Source: Lachnospiraceae bacterium
GTDB lineage: Bacteria > Bacillota > Clostridia > Lachnospirales > Lachnospiraceae
Length of the DNA: 64,000 nucleotides
Reading direction: 5' to 3'
Assembly (NCBI GenBank): GCA_022799175.1
Contig: JAAWNY010000004.1
Coordinates: forward strand, 23,343-87,342
Below the pieces are notes generated by a model. That model was not told the origin of the DNA. It made no database searches and was given only the letters and a program-made list of their open reading frames with translations. A program made the translations under genes and the position numbers. Positions 35,587 to 44,251 of this stretch are shown piece after piece (the stretch's first letter is position 1; every line of letters starts with the position of its first letter).

Positions 35587-36607
35587 AACCGATCTGTGGC
35601 ATTATTGCACAAATAAACATTGTCAGGATATGCTTCTCTCCTTTCAGTTATTAGGAGAGAATGACTGGTCGAAAGAAAAGGTGATAAATTGCCTTTATGC
35701 TCTGAGCAATCATGGAGAGAGACATTATGAGAGAATATCGGTTCCCAAAAAAGATGGCACAGTCCGTACTTTGTTGGTACCGGATCCTCTGTTAAAATAT
35801 GTTCAAAAAAATATTCTTCATCATGTGTTGGAGGGTCTTTCTGTGGCAGATTGTGCTATGGCATACCGTAAGTGGCCAGGGATTGTCCGCAATGCAACAA
35901 CACATGTAAAGAAACCGCTAGTAATGAAACTGGATATCAAAGATTTTTTCGGAAGCATTACTTTTGAGATGGTGCTTCGTTATGCATTTCCGATAATATA
36001 TTTTCCTTCAGCCGTTGGGGTTTTGCTTACCGCTTTGTGCTGTTATGGAGAATATCTTCCGCAAGGAGCACCGACTTCACCGCTGATTTCTAATTTGGTG
36101 ATGAAGCCGTTTGATGAATTCATGATAAAATGGTGTGATCAGCAAAATATTTCCTATAGCAGGTATTGTGATGACATGACCTTTTCCGGAGACTTTGATG
36201 TCCGGGAGGTGAGGCAAAAAGCAGAAAATTTTCTGCATACGATGGGTTTTGAATTAAACCAAAAAAAGACGAAAGTGTTATCACAAAGAACCCGGCAAAC
36301 GGTGACGGGACTAGTAGTCAATGAGCGGGTGCAGGTTTCAGCAGAATATCGCCGGAACTTGCGACAGGAAGTATATTATTGTCAGCGATTTGGGGTGGAG
36401 GAGCATTTAAGACACTGTGGAAAATTAAAGTGTTTTGTTTTGCCGGAAGGTTCGATAGACCAACAACGATATTTACAAATATTGCTGGGAAAAGTGCAAT
36501 ATGTACGGTTGACCAGATCGGAGGATGTCTGGTTTTTACAGGCAGAAGATTGGCTTAAGAAAGCGATAAAAAGGAGCAAAAAGAATTCGTGCAAACAGTT
36601 ACGATAA
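35579..36607 (+). CDS. Retron-type reverse transcriptase without visible msr-msd
   Basis: A 342-residue RNA-directed DNA polymerase. The finger/palm motifs are ordered: ISVPKKDG with LLKYVQKNIL, the retron-specific NAxxH motif as NATTH at 105-109, catalytic Asp119 in KLDIKDFF, QGAPTSP at 162-168, YCDD at 196-199 and the VTG motif at 242-244. NAxxH and VTG are hallmarks of retron RTs. The active site reads YCDD rather than the common YADD. The ATG at 35579 overlaps the hemZ stop, so the RT is coupled to hemZ and there is no upstream space for an msr-msd gene. A terminator follows its stop. An in-frame TTG at 35552 is a less likely start. Confidence 0.88.
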   Translation: MNRTDLWHYCTNKHCQDMLLSFQLLGENDWSKEKVINCLYALSNHGERHYERISVPKKDGTVRTLLVPDPLLKYVQKNILHHVLEGLSVADCAMAYRKWPGIVRNATTHVKKPLVMKLDIKDFFGSITFEMVLRYAFPIIYFPSAVGVLLTALCCYGEYLPQGAPTSPLISNLVMKPFDEFMIKWCDQQNISYSRYCDDMTFSGDFDVREVRQKAENFLHTMGFELNQKKTKVLSQRTRQTVTGLVVNERVQVSAEYRRNLRQEVYYCQRFGVEEHLRHCGKLKCFVLPEGSIDQQRYLQILLGKVQYVRLTRSEDVWFLQAEDWLKKAIKRSKKNSCKQLR

Positions 36608-36645
36608 ATGGTGCCGACTCTTGTTTGAGGAGTGGCATCATTTTT
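36608..36645 (+). terminator. Intrinsic terminator of the hemZ-RT transcript
   Basis: ATGGTGCC pairs with GGCATCAT and, past one bulged G, ACTC pairs with GAGT; TTTTTATT follows. It starts directly after the RT stop codon. Confidence 0.8.
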
Positions 36646-36667
36646 ATTATTGATAAAGAATAGAGAA

Positions 36668-36694
36668 TTGGTTCAGGAAACGAAAAAGAACCAA
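36668..36694. other. Short inverted repeat between RT and MMPL genes
   Basis: TTGGTTC and GAACCAA form a perfect seven-bp stem around 13 bases in the otherwise featureless gap between the RT terminator and the next promoter. No T-run follows. Meaning unknown. Confidence 0.4.
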
Positions 36695-36711
36695 AGCTTC
36701 AGCAAAAAAGA

Positions 36712-36740
36712 TTGATCATTTTTTATTTAGGAAGTATGAT
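36712..36740 (+). promoter_or_regulatory. SigmaA-like promoter of the MMPL gene
   Basis: TTGATC at 36712-36717 and TATGAT at 36735-36740, spacer 17. Confidence 0.45.
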
Positions 36741-36778
36741 ATAGCATATTGAAAGTGGAAGGAGCAGAAATAAGCAAT

Positions 36779-39238
36779 ATGGAACATAAGATTGATCGCA
36801 ATAATTTCATGATGCAACTGGCGACATTTGTGGTAAATAAGCGAAATGCTTTTGTCGTGCTGTTTGCGATTGCATGCATTTATTGCCTGACAACTTTAAA
36901 CCGGGCCAAGGTAAATACGGAACTGACGGACTATCTGCCAGATACCACAGAGACCCGGCAGGGACTGGATATCATGAAGGAGGAGTTCACTACCTTTGGC
37001 TCTGCCAAGATCTTAGTGACCAATATTACGTACGAGAAAGCGCTGGAGGAAGCGAAGGCTCTGGAGGAAATTCGGGGAATCTCTTCTGTCAGTTTTTTTG
37101 ATTGGGAAAAAGCAGATGATACCTATGAGGATCAGGAGATTATAGAATATTATAAGGATGCGTGTGCCCTCTATACCCTAACCTTTGAGGAGGAAGAGGA
37201 TACAGAATTGTCCCAAAGAGCGATTGCCAATGTACGAGAACACTTAAAGGATTATCAGGTGTTTTTCTATACAACAGTGGATAAGGATGACAGCGCAGCA
37301 TTAAAAGAGGATATGAAGGGAATTTTGGCAGTTGCTGCTGTCATTATTTTTTTAGTGCTCCTTTTTACCTCCGGAACCTATATGGAAATCGTCATTTTTA
37401 TGATGACTTTTATTGTGGCAATTGTATTGAATACGGGGACAAATTTTTGGTTTGGAGAGATTTCTTTTGTGACAAACGCCGTTGCCGCTGTGTTGCAGTT
37501 GGCGCTTTCCATCGATTATGCGATTATTTTGTTTCATCGTTTTATGGAAGAACATGAGACAAAGGAAACCATAGAAGCGGTAACTGTAGCGCTCAGCAAG
37601 GCAATTCCAGAGATCTCTTCTAGCAGTCTGACTACGGTATCTGGCATGATTGCTTTGATGCTGATGCAATTTGGGATTGGTATGGATCTGGGACGTGTAT
37701 TGACGAAAGCTATTGTTTTTAGTTTGATTACTGTCTTTTTTTTGATGCCAGCAATGATTGTGATGTCTTCGAAATGGATAGAGAAAACCGTACATCGCAG
37801 CTTTGTGCCCTCAATTCGACTCTGGGGACAACTGGTGGTAAAAACCCGTTATCTAGTATTGCCTATTTTTGTGGTAGTGATGATTGGAGGGTGTGTTCTG
37901 TCTAATCGCTGTGAATATGTCTATGATCACAGTTCCATTGAGGCGGATAAAATGAATGAATATATGACTTCCCGGGTACGAATTGAAAAAACTTTTGAGG
38001 TGACAAATACGATGGCATTGGTGGTGCCAAAAGGGGATTATCAGAAAGAAGCCCGGATTATTGAAAGCCTGGAACAAATCGAACGGGTGGATACCGTTCT
38101 CGGTCTCAGTAATATTGAGGTGGATAATGATGGAAAGTACATATTAGTCAATGAATTGAAGCCACGGGAATTTGCGGAGGTTTCTGATGTAGATGTGGAT
38201 TTGGTACGCCTTTTATATCAGTTTTATGCCATTGACCGGGAGCAATATGGCGCTTTTATGAAGAATTTGGATGAGTACCGAATTCCAATTATTGATATGG
38301 TGGATTTTATTTATGATCAGAAGGAGAAGGGCGCTATCGATTTGGATGAGGATTTGTCTGAGGATGTGGATGATCTCCACGAAGCGCTCAGCAATGCGAG
38401 AAAGCAACTGGAGGGGGATCATTATTCTCGAATTGTATTTACCATGACAGGGCCGATCGAGGGAGAAGAAACCTTTCAGATTATTGATCAGATCCGGGAC
38501 ATTGCCAATCATTATTACGATGAAGTTTATGTGGTGGGAGATTCTACCAGCGATTACGATCTGAGCAAATCCTTTCGGACAGATAATGTAAAGATCAGTG
38601 TGTTAACCGCTCTCTTTGTAGGAATTATCCTTTTATTTACTTTCCAGTCAGCAGGTTTGCCCATCATGTTGGTACTTACTATCCAAAGTAGTATCTGGAT
38701 CAACTTTTCGATTCCCCCATTAACGGGTAGTACGATGTTTTTCCTTAGCTATCTGATTGTCAGTGCGATTCAGATGGGGGCTACCATCGATTATGCTATT
38801 GTGATTACCAGCCGTTATATGGACTTGCGCAAACAGATAGCCAATCGCAGACAGGTAGTAATTGAAGCGTTAAATCAGGCTTTTCCTACGGTTGCCACTT
38901 CAGGAACCATTCTGACTTGTGCCGGTTTTGCTGTGGGAAGGCTTACTTCCAATGCAATCATCGCTTCCCTTGGTAAGGCTTTGGGAGCAGGGACGTTAGT
39001 ATCCATCATTCTGGTCATGACCGTATTGCCACAAATTTTGTTGGTATTTGACGGGGTAATTGATCGTACGGAGTTTAACCGGGGAGCTGTGAATCGAGAG
39101 AAAATAGAAATAGATAAGACAGCCCCCAATACCGATTCCTTACAGTCAGATGAAACTGTAGAAGAAGAGAATGGGCAGAAACTGGTACCAATGATATCCC
39201 AGGAAGAAGGAGGTGCTGAAAATGAAAAGAATAACTAA
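36779..39238 (+). CDS. MMPL/RND-family membrane transporter
   Basis: An 819-residue protein with about twelve membrane helices in two halves, each preceded by a large extracytoplasmic loop (about 60-180 and 380-600). The typical MMPL core AVLQLALSIDYAIILFHRF occurs in half one and MGATIDYAIVITSRYMD in half two. Such proteins export lipids or other hydrophobic compounds using the proton gradient. The C-terminus is an acidic tail. AAGGAG lies 14 bases before the ATG, a long spacing. The end overlaps the following surface protein gene by 17 bases, so the two are probably partners. Confidence 0.87.
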   Translation: MEHKIDRNNFMMQLATFVVNKRNAFVVLFAIACIYCLTTLNRAKVNTELTDYLPDTTETRQGLDIMKEEFTTFGSAKILVTNITYEKALEEAKALEEIRGISSVSFFDWEKADDTYEDQEIIEYYKDACALYTLTFEEEEDTELSQRAIANVREHLKDYQVFFYTTVDKDDSAALKEDMKGILAVAAVIIFLVLLFTSGTYMEIVIFMMTFIVAIVLNTGTNFWFGEISFVTNAVAAVLQLALSIDYAIILFHRFMEEHETKETIEAVTVALSKAIPEISSSSLTTVSGMIALMLMQFGIGMDLGRVLTKAIVFSLITVFFLMPAMIVMSSKWIEKTVHRSFVPSIRLWGQLVVKTRYLVLPIFVVVMIGGCVLSNRCEYVYDHSSIEADKMNEYMTSRVRIEKTFEVTNTMALVVPKGDYQKEARIIESLEQIERVDTVLGLSNIEVDNDGKYILVNELKPREFAEVSDVDVDLVRLLYQFYAIDREQYGAFMKNLDEYRIPIIDMVDFIYDQKEKGAIDLDEDLSEDVDDLHEALSNARKQLEGDHYSRIVFTMTGPIEGEETFQIIDQIRDIANHYYDEVYVVGDSTSDYDLSKSFRTDNVKISVLTALFVGIILLFTFQSAGLPIMLVLTIQSSIWINFSIPPLTGSTMFFLSYLIVSAIQMGATIDYAIVITSRYMDLRKQIANRRQVVIEALNQAFPTVATSGTILTCAGFAVGRLTSNAIIASLGKALGAGTLVSIILVMTVLPQILLVFDGVIDRTEFNRGAVNREKIEIDKTAPNTDSLQSDETVEEENGQKLVPMISQEEGGAENEKNN

Positions 39239-42200
39239 AAAAGCAGCACTAGCTATAGCCGTGGTAATGGGGATCTCATCCATGCCCCCAACGCCTTTTT
39301 ATGCCAAGGCAGAGTCAACCGTTATTGAAATTCGTACAACCGAAGATCTCCGAGATCTGGCTAGGGAATGCACTTTTGAAAGCTATTCAGAAGGAAAAAT
39401 AGTTCGATTGGAAGCAGATCTGGATCTGTTGGGGGAGACATTTTCGCCTATTCCGGTATTTTGTGGAACCTTTGAGGGCAATGGTCATACAATCAGCGGA
39501 ATGTCCATTCTTCAGTCGGGATCTAATTTAGGCTTGTTTCGTTATCTGGAAGAAGAGGCTGTGGTACAGAATCTTAAAGTACAGGGAGAACTGATGCCAG
39601 AAGGAAGCCGGAAACGGATTGGCGGAATTGCAGGGACAAACAAGGGAACCATCCGCAACTGCAGCTTTTCTGGAACCGGAGAGGCACTAGAGAATCTGGG
39701 AGGTATCGCTGGTATCAATGAAGAGACAGGCGTGATCGAAAACTGTCTCAATCAGGCTGATTTGACAGGAAATCGACGAATTGGCGGAATTGCAGGAGAA
39801 AACGTCGGCAGCATTCTAGATTCGTCCAATGAAGGAACGATCAATGCGGGTTCCGAAGGGATTGATGAGGAGAATGGCAGCAAAAACAGTATTTCCGTAG
39901 ATTCTATGGATCGGGAAAACTTGATGACTACCATTGTCATGGAAAAGGTCAATGATGTAGGAGGGATTGCCGGTCTTTCCACAGGAAATATTCAAAATTG
40001 CAAGAATTCTGCATCTATCGGCTATGAACATACCGGTTACAATATCGGCGGGATTGTTGGTCGCCAGAGTGGTCTTTTGGTGCTCTGTGAGAATTCCGGA
40101 ATCATAGCTGGTCGTAAAGATGTGGGAGGGATTGCTGGACAGTTAGAACCCCTTTTGATGATTCAGTATAATCAGGATGCACTAGAACAGGCAGGGAAAC
40201 AGGTGGACCGGATAGCAGATACTACTGATGCCATGACACAAAGCATCCGGGGAACGACAGATGCTTCGATTGACAATCTGGATCGGGTAGACAAGATTGT
40301 CAAAAGTATTCGGGATATTACCCGGGATAAGAAAGACGATCGGAGAATGAAACGGGATGATTATGACGAAAAAGCAAAAAAACAGTTAGATCAGATAGAC
40401 GAAATTTTGGCTAATACCGAGCTGGACCTGGGAAGCCGTTCTGCGGATCGGGCGGAAAACCGGATCCGGGCTAACATTCGCCGGGCAAGAGAGCTGCTGA
40501 ATCAACTAAAAGGAGGCAATGGAGGAGTTGGCGATGGGGATGTCCTGCCAGACGATTATATTCCGAATGAGGATGATGAAATTTTGGGGGAATTACAGTA
40601 CCTTTATGAACGGTTGGAGGAATTGCAAGATTGTGCAGGAGATATTGTAGAAGATACACAACTTATGGTAGAAGAAAGGATGGATGGTGTTGTTGATGGC
40701 ATCCGTGATTTTGAGGATGATCTGGATTCTTTGCGGGTAGCTTCAAAGGAATTTCTGGATCTGACTCGTAATTATAAAGATCGGTTGGTGGAGGATCTGG
40801 ATGGTTTGGATGCCGATTTGACCGGACAGCTGGATCAGCTGTATGATGAATTAGATGTTTTGTCTGACAATTTAAAATCCGGCAAAGATCAACTTCGCGC
40901 AGAGAAAGATCAATTAGATGAGCAGCTGGAAGGAATGCACGATATTATTAGTGATGGCGTGGATCGAGTTCGAACGGAACGGGATAAAATAGGAGATGAC
41001 AGCGAATCTCTTTTTGAAGATATCTCAGAAACAGCAAACGAATTAGGCGATGGGATGATTATCGACTGTTCGAATCAGGGAAATGTTTTTTCGGATTTTC
41101 AAGGTGCAGGAGTAGTGGGTACCATTGGTATTGAAGTGGATTTAGACCCAGAAAAAGATATTGAAACCTACGGAGATGAATCGCTCTATCGGAACCGGTA
41201 TGCACAAGCAGTAGTGAGAGGTTGCCGCAATGAGGGGGATATTCTTGTACAACAGGATTATGCCGGTGGAATCGCTGGTACCGCTCGGATCGGCGTACTG
41301 GCATCCAACCAGAATTACGGAGACATTTGTACAAAAGACGGAAATTATGCTGGTGGAATCGCTGGAGTCAGCCAGTCATTAATTCAAAACAGTTATTCCA
41401 TGTGTGAGGTCAAGGGAAATGATTATACGGGCGGGATTGCCGGTCTAGGCAAAAACATGCAAAACAATTATGGAATGACAGATATCGTAGCAGCGGAGGG
41501 GGAATGGAAAGGAAGTATTGCCGGAGATCGGGAAAAAGATGGTATCGTCTCGGAGAATTTCTATGTGGATAATGGACTGGGTGCCATTGATGGAATTACT
41601 TTTTTGGGGGAGGCAGAAGGGATCTCTTATGAATCTCTGTTACAAAAGGACGGTCTGCCTCCGGAATTTCATACTTTGACAGTGACTTTTTTGACCGAAG
41701 ATCAGACGGTGAAACAGATTGTCTGCCAATATGGACAATCTTTAAATTCAGAAGAAATACCGGACGTTCCTAAAAGAGAAGGATTCTTTGAGTCATGGGA
41801 AGATACCGATCTGTCAAATATCCGAAAAAATTACAAGATTTTTGCTGTGTATCAGCCTTGGACAACGACAATTGCCAGTTCCCAGGAACCGAAACCACAA
41901 ATGCTGGCAGAAGCAACCTTTTATCCGGATACCAGACTTCAAGTACAAGAAATCGATAAGGATAAACTTGCCGATCTTGATCTGACGATTCCTTCCGGAT
42001 ATCAGGGGATAAAATTCTGCAGTTATGAAATTTTAAATACAGAAAATAATATTCTGCCAAACATGGTAAAACTTCATGTATTGGCAGAAGGCGCCGACAC
42101 GGTTTGGAGCTTGAGCGCCGGCAAAATAGAACGACCAGACTGTGTGAAAGATGGAGATTATCTGATTTTTGAGTCCGGAATTTCCGGAGAGATTTTGCTT

Positions 42201-42314
42201 ATGAAATCGAAACCGAAATGGGGGCTTCTGATAATAGCCGGGGTGGGAATGGTGGTGGCAATATTGGTGGTAAAAAAGAAAAGGGGCTGGCAGACAGCAA
42301 AAGCTATCCAATAG
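39222..42314 (+). CDS. Large surface protein with GLUG repeats and coiled-coil insert
   Basis: A 1030-residue protein with a signal peptide ending near FYAKA. GLUG-type repeats (GGIAG followed by an NC-containing turn) occupy roughly residues 110-310 and again 610-780. Between them is a long charged coiled coil, about residues 320-620, with many Asp/Glu/Leu repeats. An InlB-like beta-repeat (LTVTFLTEDQTV to NYKIFAVY) follows, and a C-terminal helix WGLLIIAGVGMVVAILVV with a KKKR tail anchors it. Domain order thus resembles an exported coil displayed on the membrane. AAGGAGG precedes the ATG. Translationally linked to the MMPL gene. Function unknown. Confidence 0.82.
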   Translation: MKRITKKAALAIAVVMGISSMPPTPFYAKAESTVIEIRTTEDLRDLARECTFESYSEGKIVRLEADLDLLGETFSPIPVFCGTFEGNGHTISGMSILQSGSNLGLFRYLEEEAVVQNLKVQGELMPEGSRKRIGGIAGTNKGTIRNCSFSGTGEALENLGGIAGINEETGVIENCLNQADLTGNRRIGGIAGENVGSILDSSNEGTINAGSEGIDEENGSKNSISVDSMDRENLMTTIVMEKVNDVGGIAGLSTGNIQNCKNSASIGYEHTGYNIGGIVGRQSGLLVLCENSGIIAGRKDVGGIAGQLEPLLMIQYNQDALEQAGKQVDRIADTTDAMTQSIRGTTDASIDNLDRVDKIVKSIRDITRDKKDDRRMKRDDYDEKAKKQLDQIDEILANTELDLGSRSADRAENRIRANIRRARELLNQLKGGNGGVGDGDVLPDDYIPNEDDEILGELQYLYERLEELQDCAGDIVEDTQLMVEERMDGVVDGIRDFEDDLDSLRVASKEFLDLTRNYKDRLVEDLDGLDADLTGQLDQLYDELDVLSDNLKSGKDQLRAEKDQLDEQLEGMHDIISDGVDRVRTERDKIGDDSESLFEDISETANELGDGMIIDCSNQGNVFSDFQGAGVVGTIGIEVDLDPEKDIETYGDESLYRNRYAQAVVRGCRNEGDILVQQDYAGGIAGTARIGVLASNQNYGDICTKDGNYAGGIAGVSQSLIQNSYSMCEVKGNDYTGGIAGLGKNMQNNYGMTDIVAAEGEWKGSIAGDREKDGIVSENFYVDNGLGAIDGITFLGEAEGISYESLLQKDGLPPEFHTLTVTFLTEDQTVKQIVCQYGQSLNSEEIPDVPKREGFFESWEDTDLSNIRKNYKIFAVYQPWTTTIASSQEPKPQMLAEATFYPDTRLQVQEIDKDKLADLDLTIPSGYQGIKFCSYEILNTENNILPNMVKLHVLAEGADTVWSLSAGKIERPDCVKDGDYLIFESGISGEILLMKSKPKWGLLIIAGVGMVVAILVVKKKRGWQTAKAIQ

Positions 42315-42315
42315 A

Positions 42316-43545
42316 TTAAGATTTTCCTCTGTGGGCAAAAGCGGTGGATTTTTCTCCGCTGACAGCTATGAGCTGTTCCCACAGGGGTTTTTTACCCTTT
42401 TTTCTTGTCATTTCCACTAGATTTAGCTCGGTTATGTCCACAACCGTTGTTTTGACTGGATCTTGAGCGGCATAACGGCGTAGTTGTTCCAACAGAAGCG
42501 TCTTATCCGAGTCTTCTTTCATGTCAATAAAATCAATCATAATGATTCCGGAAAGGTTTCTTAAGCGAATCTGACGACAAATCTCCTGGGCGGCTTCTAG
42601 ATTAATCAGGCGGATAGTGTCACTTTGCTCCTTTTTACCAGAATATTTGCCCGTATTGACGTCGATTACCACCATAGCCTCCGTGGGTTCAATAATCAGA
42701 TAACCGCCGGATTTCAGCCATACTCGTTTTTGGCAAGCCTGACTCATAACCGACTGCAGAGAATAGAGACTGGTGAGAGAAAGCAGCGGATCTTGATAAA
42801 AACGCAGATTTTCTTTCTCTTCCGATGGCGCGCTTTTAAAATAAGCTTCAATGGTTTGATAGATATCCCTCTGATCCGTTATAATTTCTTCCAATGTTCC
42901 AATATGACTGTTTTTTAAACTCTTTAAATATTCAGGTTCTGCCTGATACAACAGGCTACCGCCAGAACGGAAGCAGGCAGAACGCAAAACACGATTACAG
43001 ATTTGCAGCAGATTTTGCGTTTCAAAAAGAATTTTTTCGTCCAGTTGATAACCATTGGTTCTGACAATGATGCCGCAAGTACCCTGCAGAAGTGTTTCAA
43101 GTTTTGGGCGAAGCTGTTCTTTCCAGGCTTTGTCATGGATTTTGGCAGAAAAATTTATAGATTTTCTGCCGATGGTTAACACTACGTATTTGCCTGGAAA
43201 ATTCAGATTAGCGGTCAGCACCGGATCTTTGGTTTTTACGGCATCCTTAGCTACCTGGACAATGATTTCATCATTGCCTTTTAGTAATTTTGAAGAAATG
43301 GCCGTCTTACTCGAATCTGTCGGCAGCGATATTGGATTGTCCTCTAAACTGTAGTAACCAGTCTGGCCATCTCCGAAATCTACGAATGCTGCATTAAGAT
43401 TTTTAATGATGCGATTGATTTTTCCTATATAAATGTTACCTAAAATCGATGCGTTTTCTTCCAGCCCCAATTCCAATGCTTCTTTTTCAGAGAACAGAGC
43501 GGTCAGAATTCGCTCGTTCCAGCGGGTGATAATTAATTTATTCAA
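42316..43545 (-). CDS. rng: Ribonuclease E/G family protein
   Basis: A 409-residue endoribonuclease. An S1-like domain is near residues 35-100 (GNIYIGKINRI, AAFVDFG). The catalytic part has VIDVNTGKYSGKK and IIMIDFIDM, which carry the metal-binding aspartates. It ends at the TRKK segment near the C-terminus, so it is shorter than E. coli RNase G and lacks any RNase E scaffold. The role is in rRNA maturation or mRNA decay. Its start overlaps the DUF2344 gene by eight bases. Confidence 0.88.
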   Translation of the reverse strand: MNKLIITRWNERILTALFSEKEALELGLEENASILGNIYIGKINRIIKNLNAAFVDFGDGQTGYYSLEDNPISLPTDSSKTAISSKLLKGNDEIIVQVAKDAVKTKDPVLTANLNFPGKYVVLTIGRKSINFSAKIHDKAWKEQLRPKLETLLQGTCGIIVRTNGYQLDEKILFETQNLLQICNRVLRSACFRSGGSLLYQAEPEYLKSLKNSHIGTLEEIITDQRDIYQTIEAYFKSAPSEEKENLRFYQDPLLSLTSLYSLQSVMSQACQKRVWLKSGGYLIIEPTEAMVVIDVNTGKYSGKKEQSDTIRLINLEAAQEICRQIRLRNLSGIIMIDFIDMKEDSDKTLLLEQLRRYAAQDPVKTTVVDITELNLVEMTRKKGKKPLWEQLIAVSGEKSTAFAHRGKS

Positions 43546-44251
43546 TGTCTTCTCCTAATTGTTCCAATGGACAAAAATGGGGAGTATCGCCTTGGGAACA
43601 ATTCGCGTATACTTCATCTCGATGAATCAATAGCGCGAATTTGGCAAGCTCCTGGTTTTGATTGTTAAAATAGGCTTGTAATACCAGTTCTGGTTTCAGA
43701 TTGGCGATACTTCCGGCAGCAACACGCATTTTTATCCGATGACTGGGTAATATTTCCAACTGATAGATCCATGGACGGATATCGGTTTCTTTTTCTCCTT
43801 TTTTGGTTTTTTTCATAATTAAAATCTGTTCTTTTTGTATAAATGTTGTCAATCCGGTGATAAAATCATCCCAGTTCGATGGTTCATATCCTTCCCGAAA
43901 ACTCAGCGTATAATCAGCAGCCGCCACGATCGCCATGGCGGGTTCTGCCGAATCTGGTAATTTCTTATAACTTAAAGCTTTTACGCCTTCTGTCATGGCA
44001 TCGTTAATTTGTTGTAGCATTTTTGCAGAAGAATCTGTGGACAGTACCTCGATATCCACATATTCTCCTCTGCTGGTGATCCCCACTCCGAGAGGAGCGG
44101 CAAAGGACATAATCTGATGAGGGCTAAATCCTTCGCTATAACGAATATCAACATTCGCCCGGCGCATTACCTTTTGGAAATAACGCATCATATCAAGGTG
44201 GCCAATGAATTTCATCGCCCCCTCTTTGGCAAATTTAATTCTGATTTTCAA
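43538..44251 (-). CDS. DUF2344 protein (TIGR03936 family), radical SAM partner
   Basis: A 237-residue protein that starts LKIRIKFAKEGAMKFIGHLD. The family block YSEGFSPHQIMSFAAPLGVG is intact. In other bacteria it is fused to or follows TIGR03960 radical SAM proteins; its reaction is unknown. I choose TTG at 44251 because GGAGGTG stands six bases upstream; the longer frame from 44335 is only the overlap with the radical SAM gene. The start lies inside that gene by 17 bases. RNase G follows. Confidence 0.83.
   Translation of the reverse strand: MKIRIKFAKEGAMKFIGHLDMMRYFQKVMRRANVDIRYSEGFSPHQIMSFAAPLGVGITSRGEYVDIEVLSTDSSAKMLQQINDAMTEGVKALSYKKLPDSAEPAMAIVAAADYTLSFREGYEPSNWDDFITGLTTFIQKEQILIMKKTKKGEKETDIRPWIYQLEILPSHRIKMRVAAGSIANLKPELVLQAYFNNQNQELAKFALLIHRDEVYANCSQGDTPHFCPLEQLGEDIE

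Noticed and set aside
36646..36778. msr-msd RNA downstream of the reverse transcriptase
   Set aside because: Only a 7-bp inverted repeat and a promoter are present, beyond the RT terminator; too little structure for an msr-msd.
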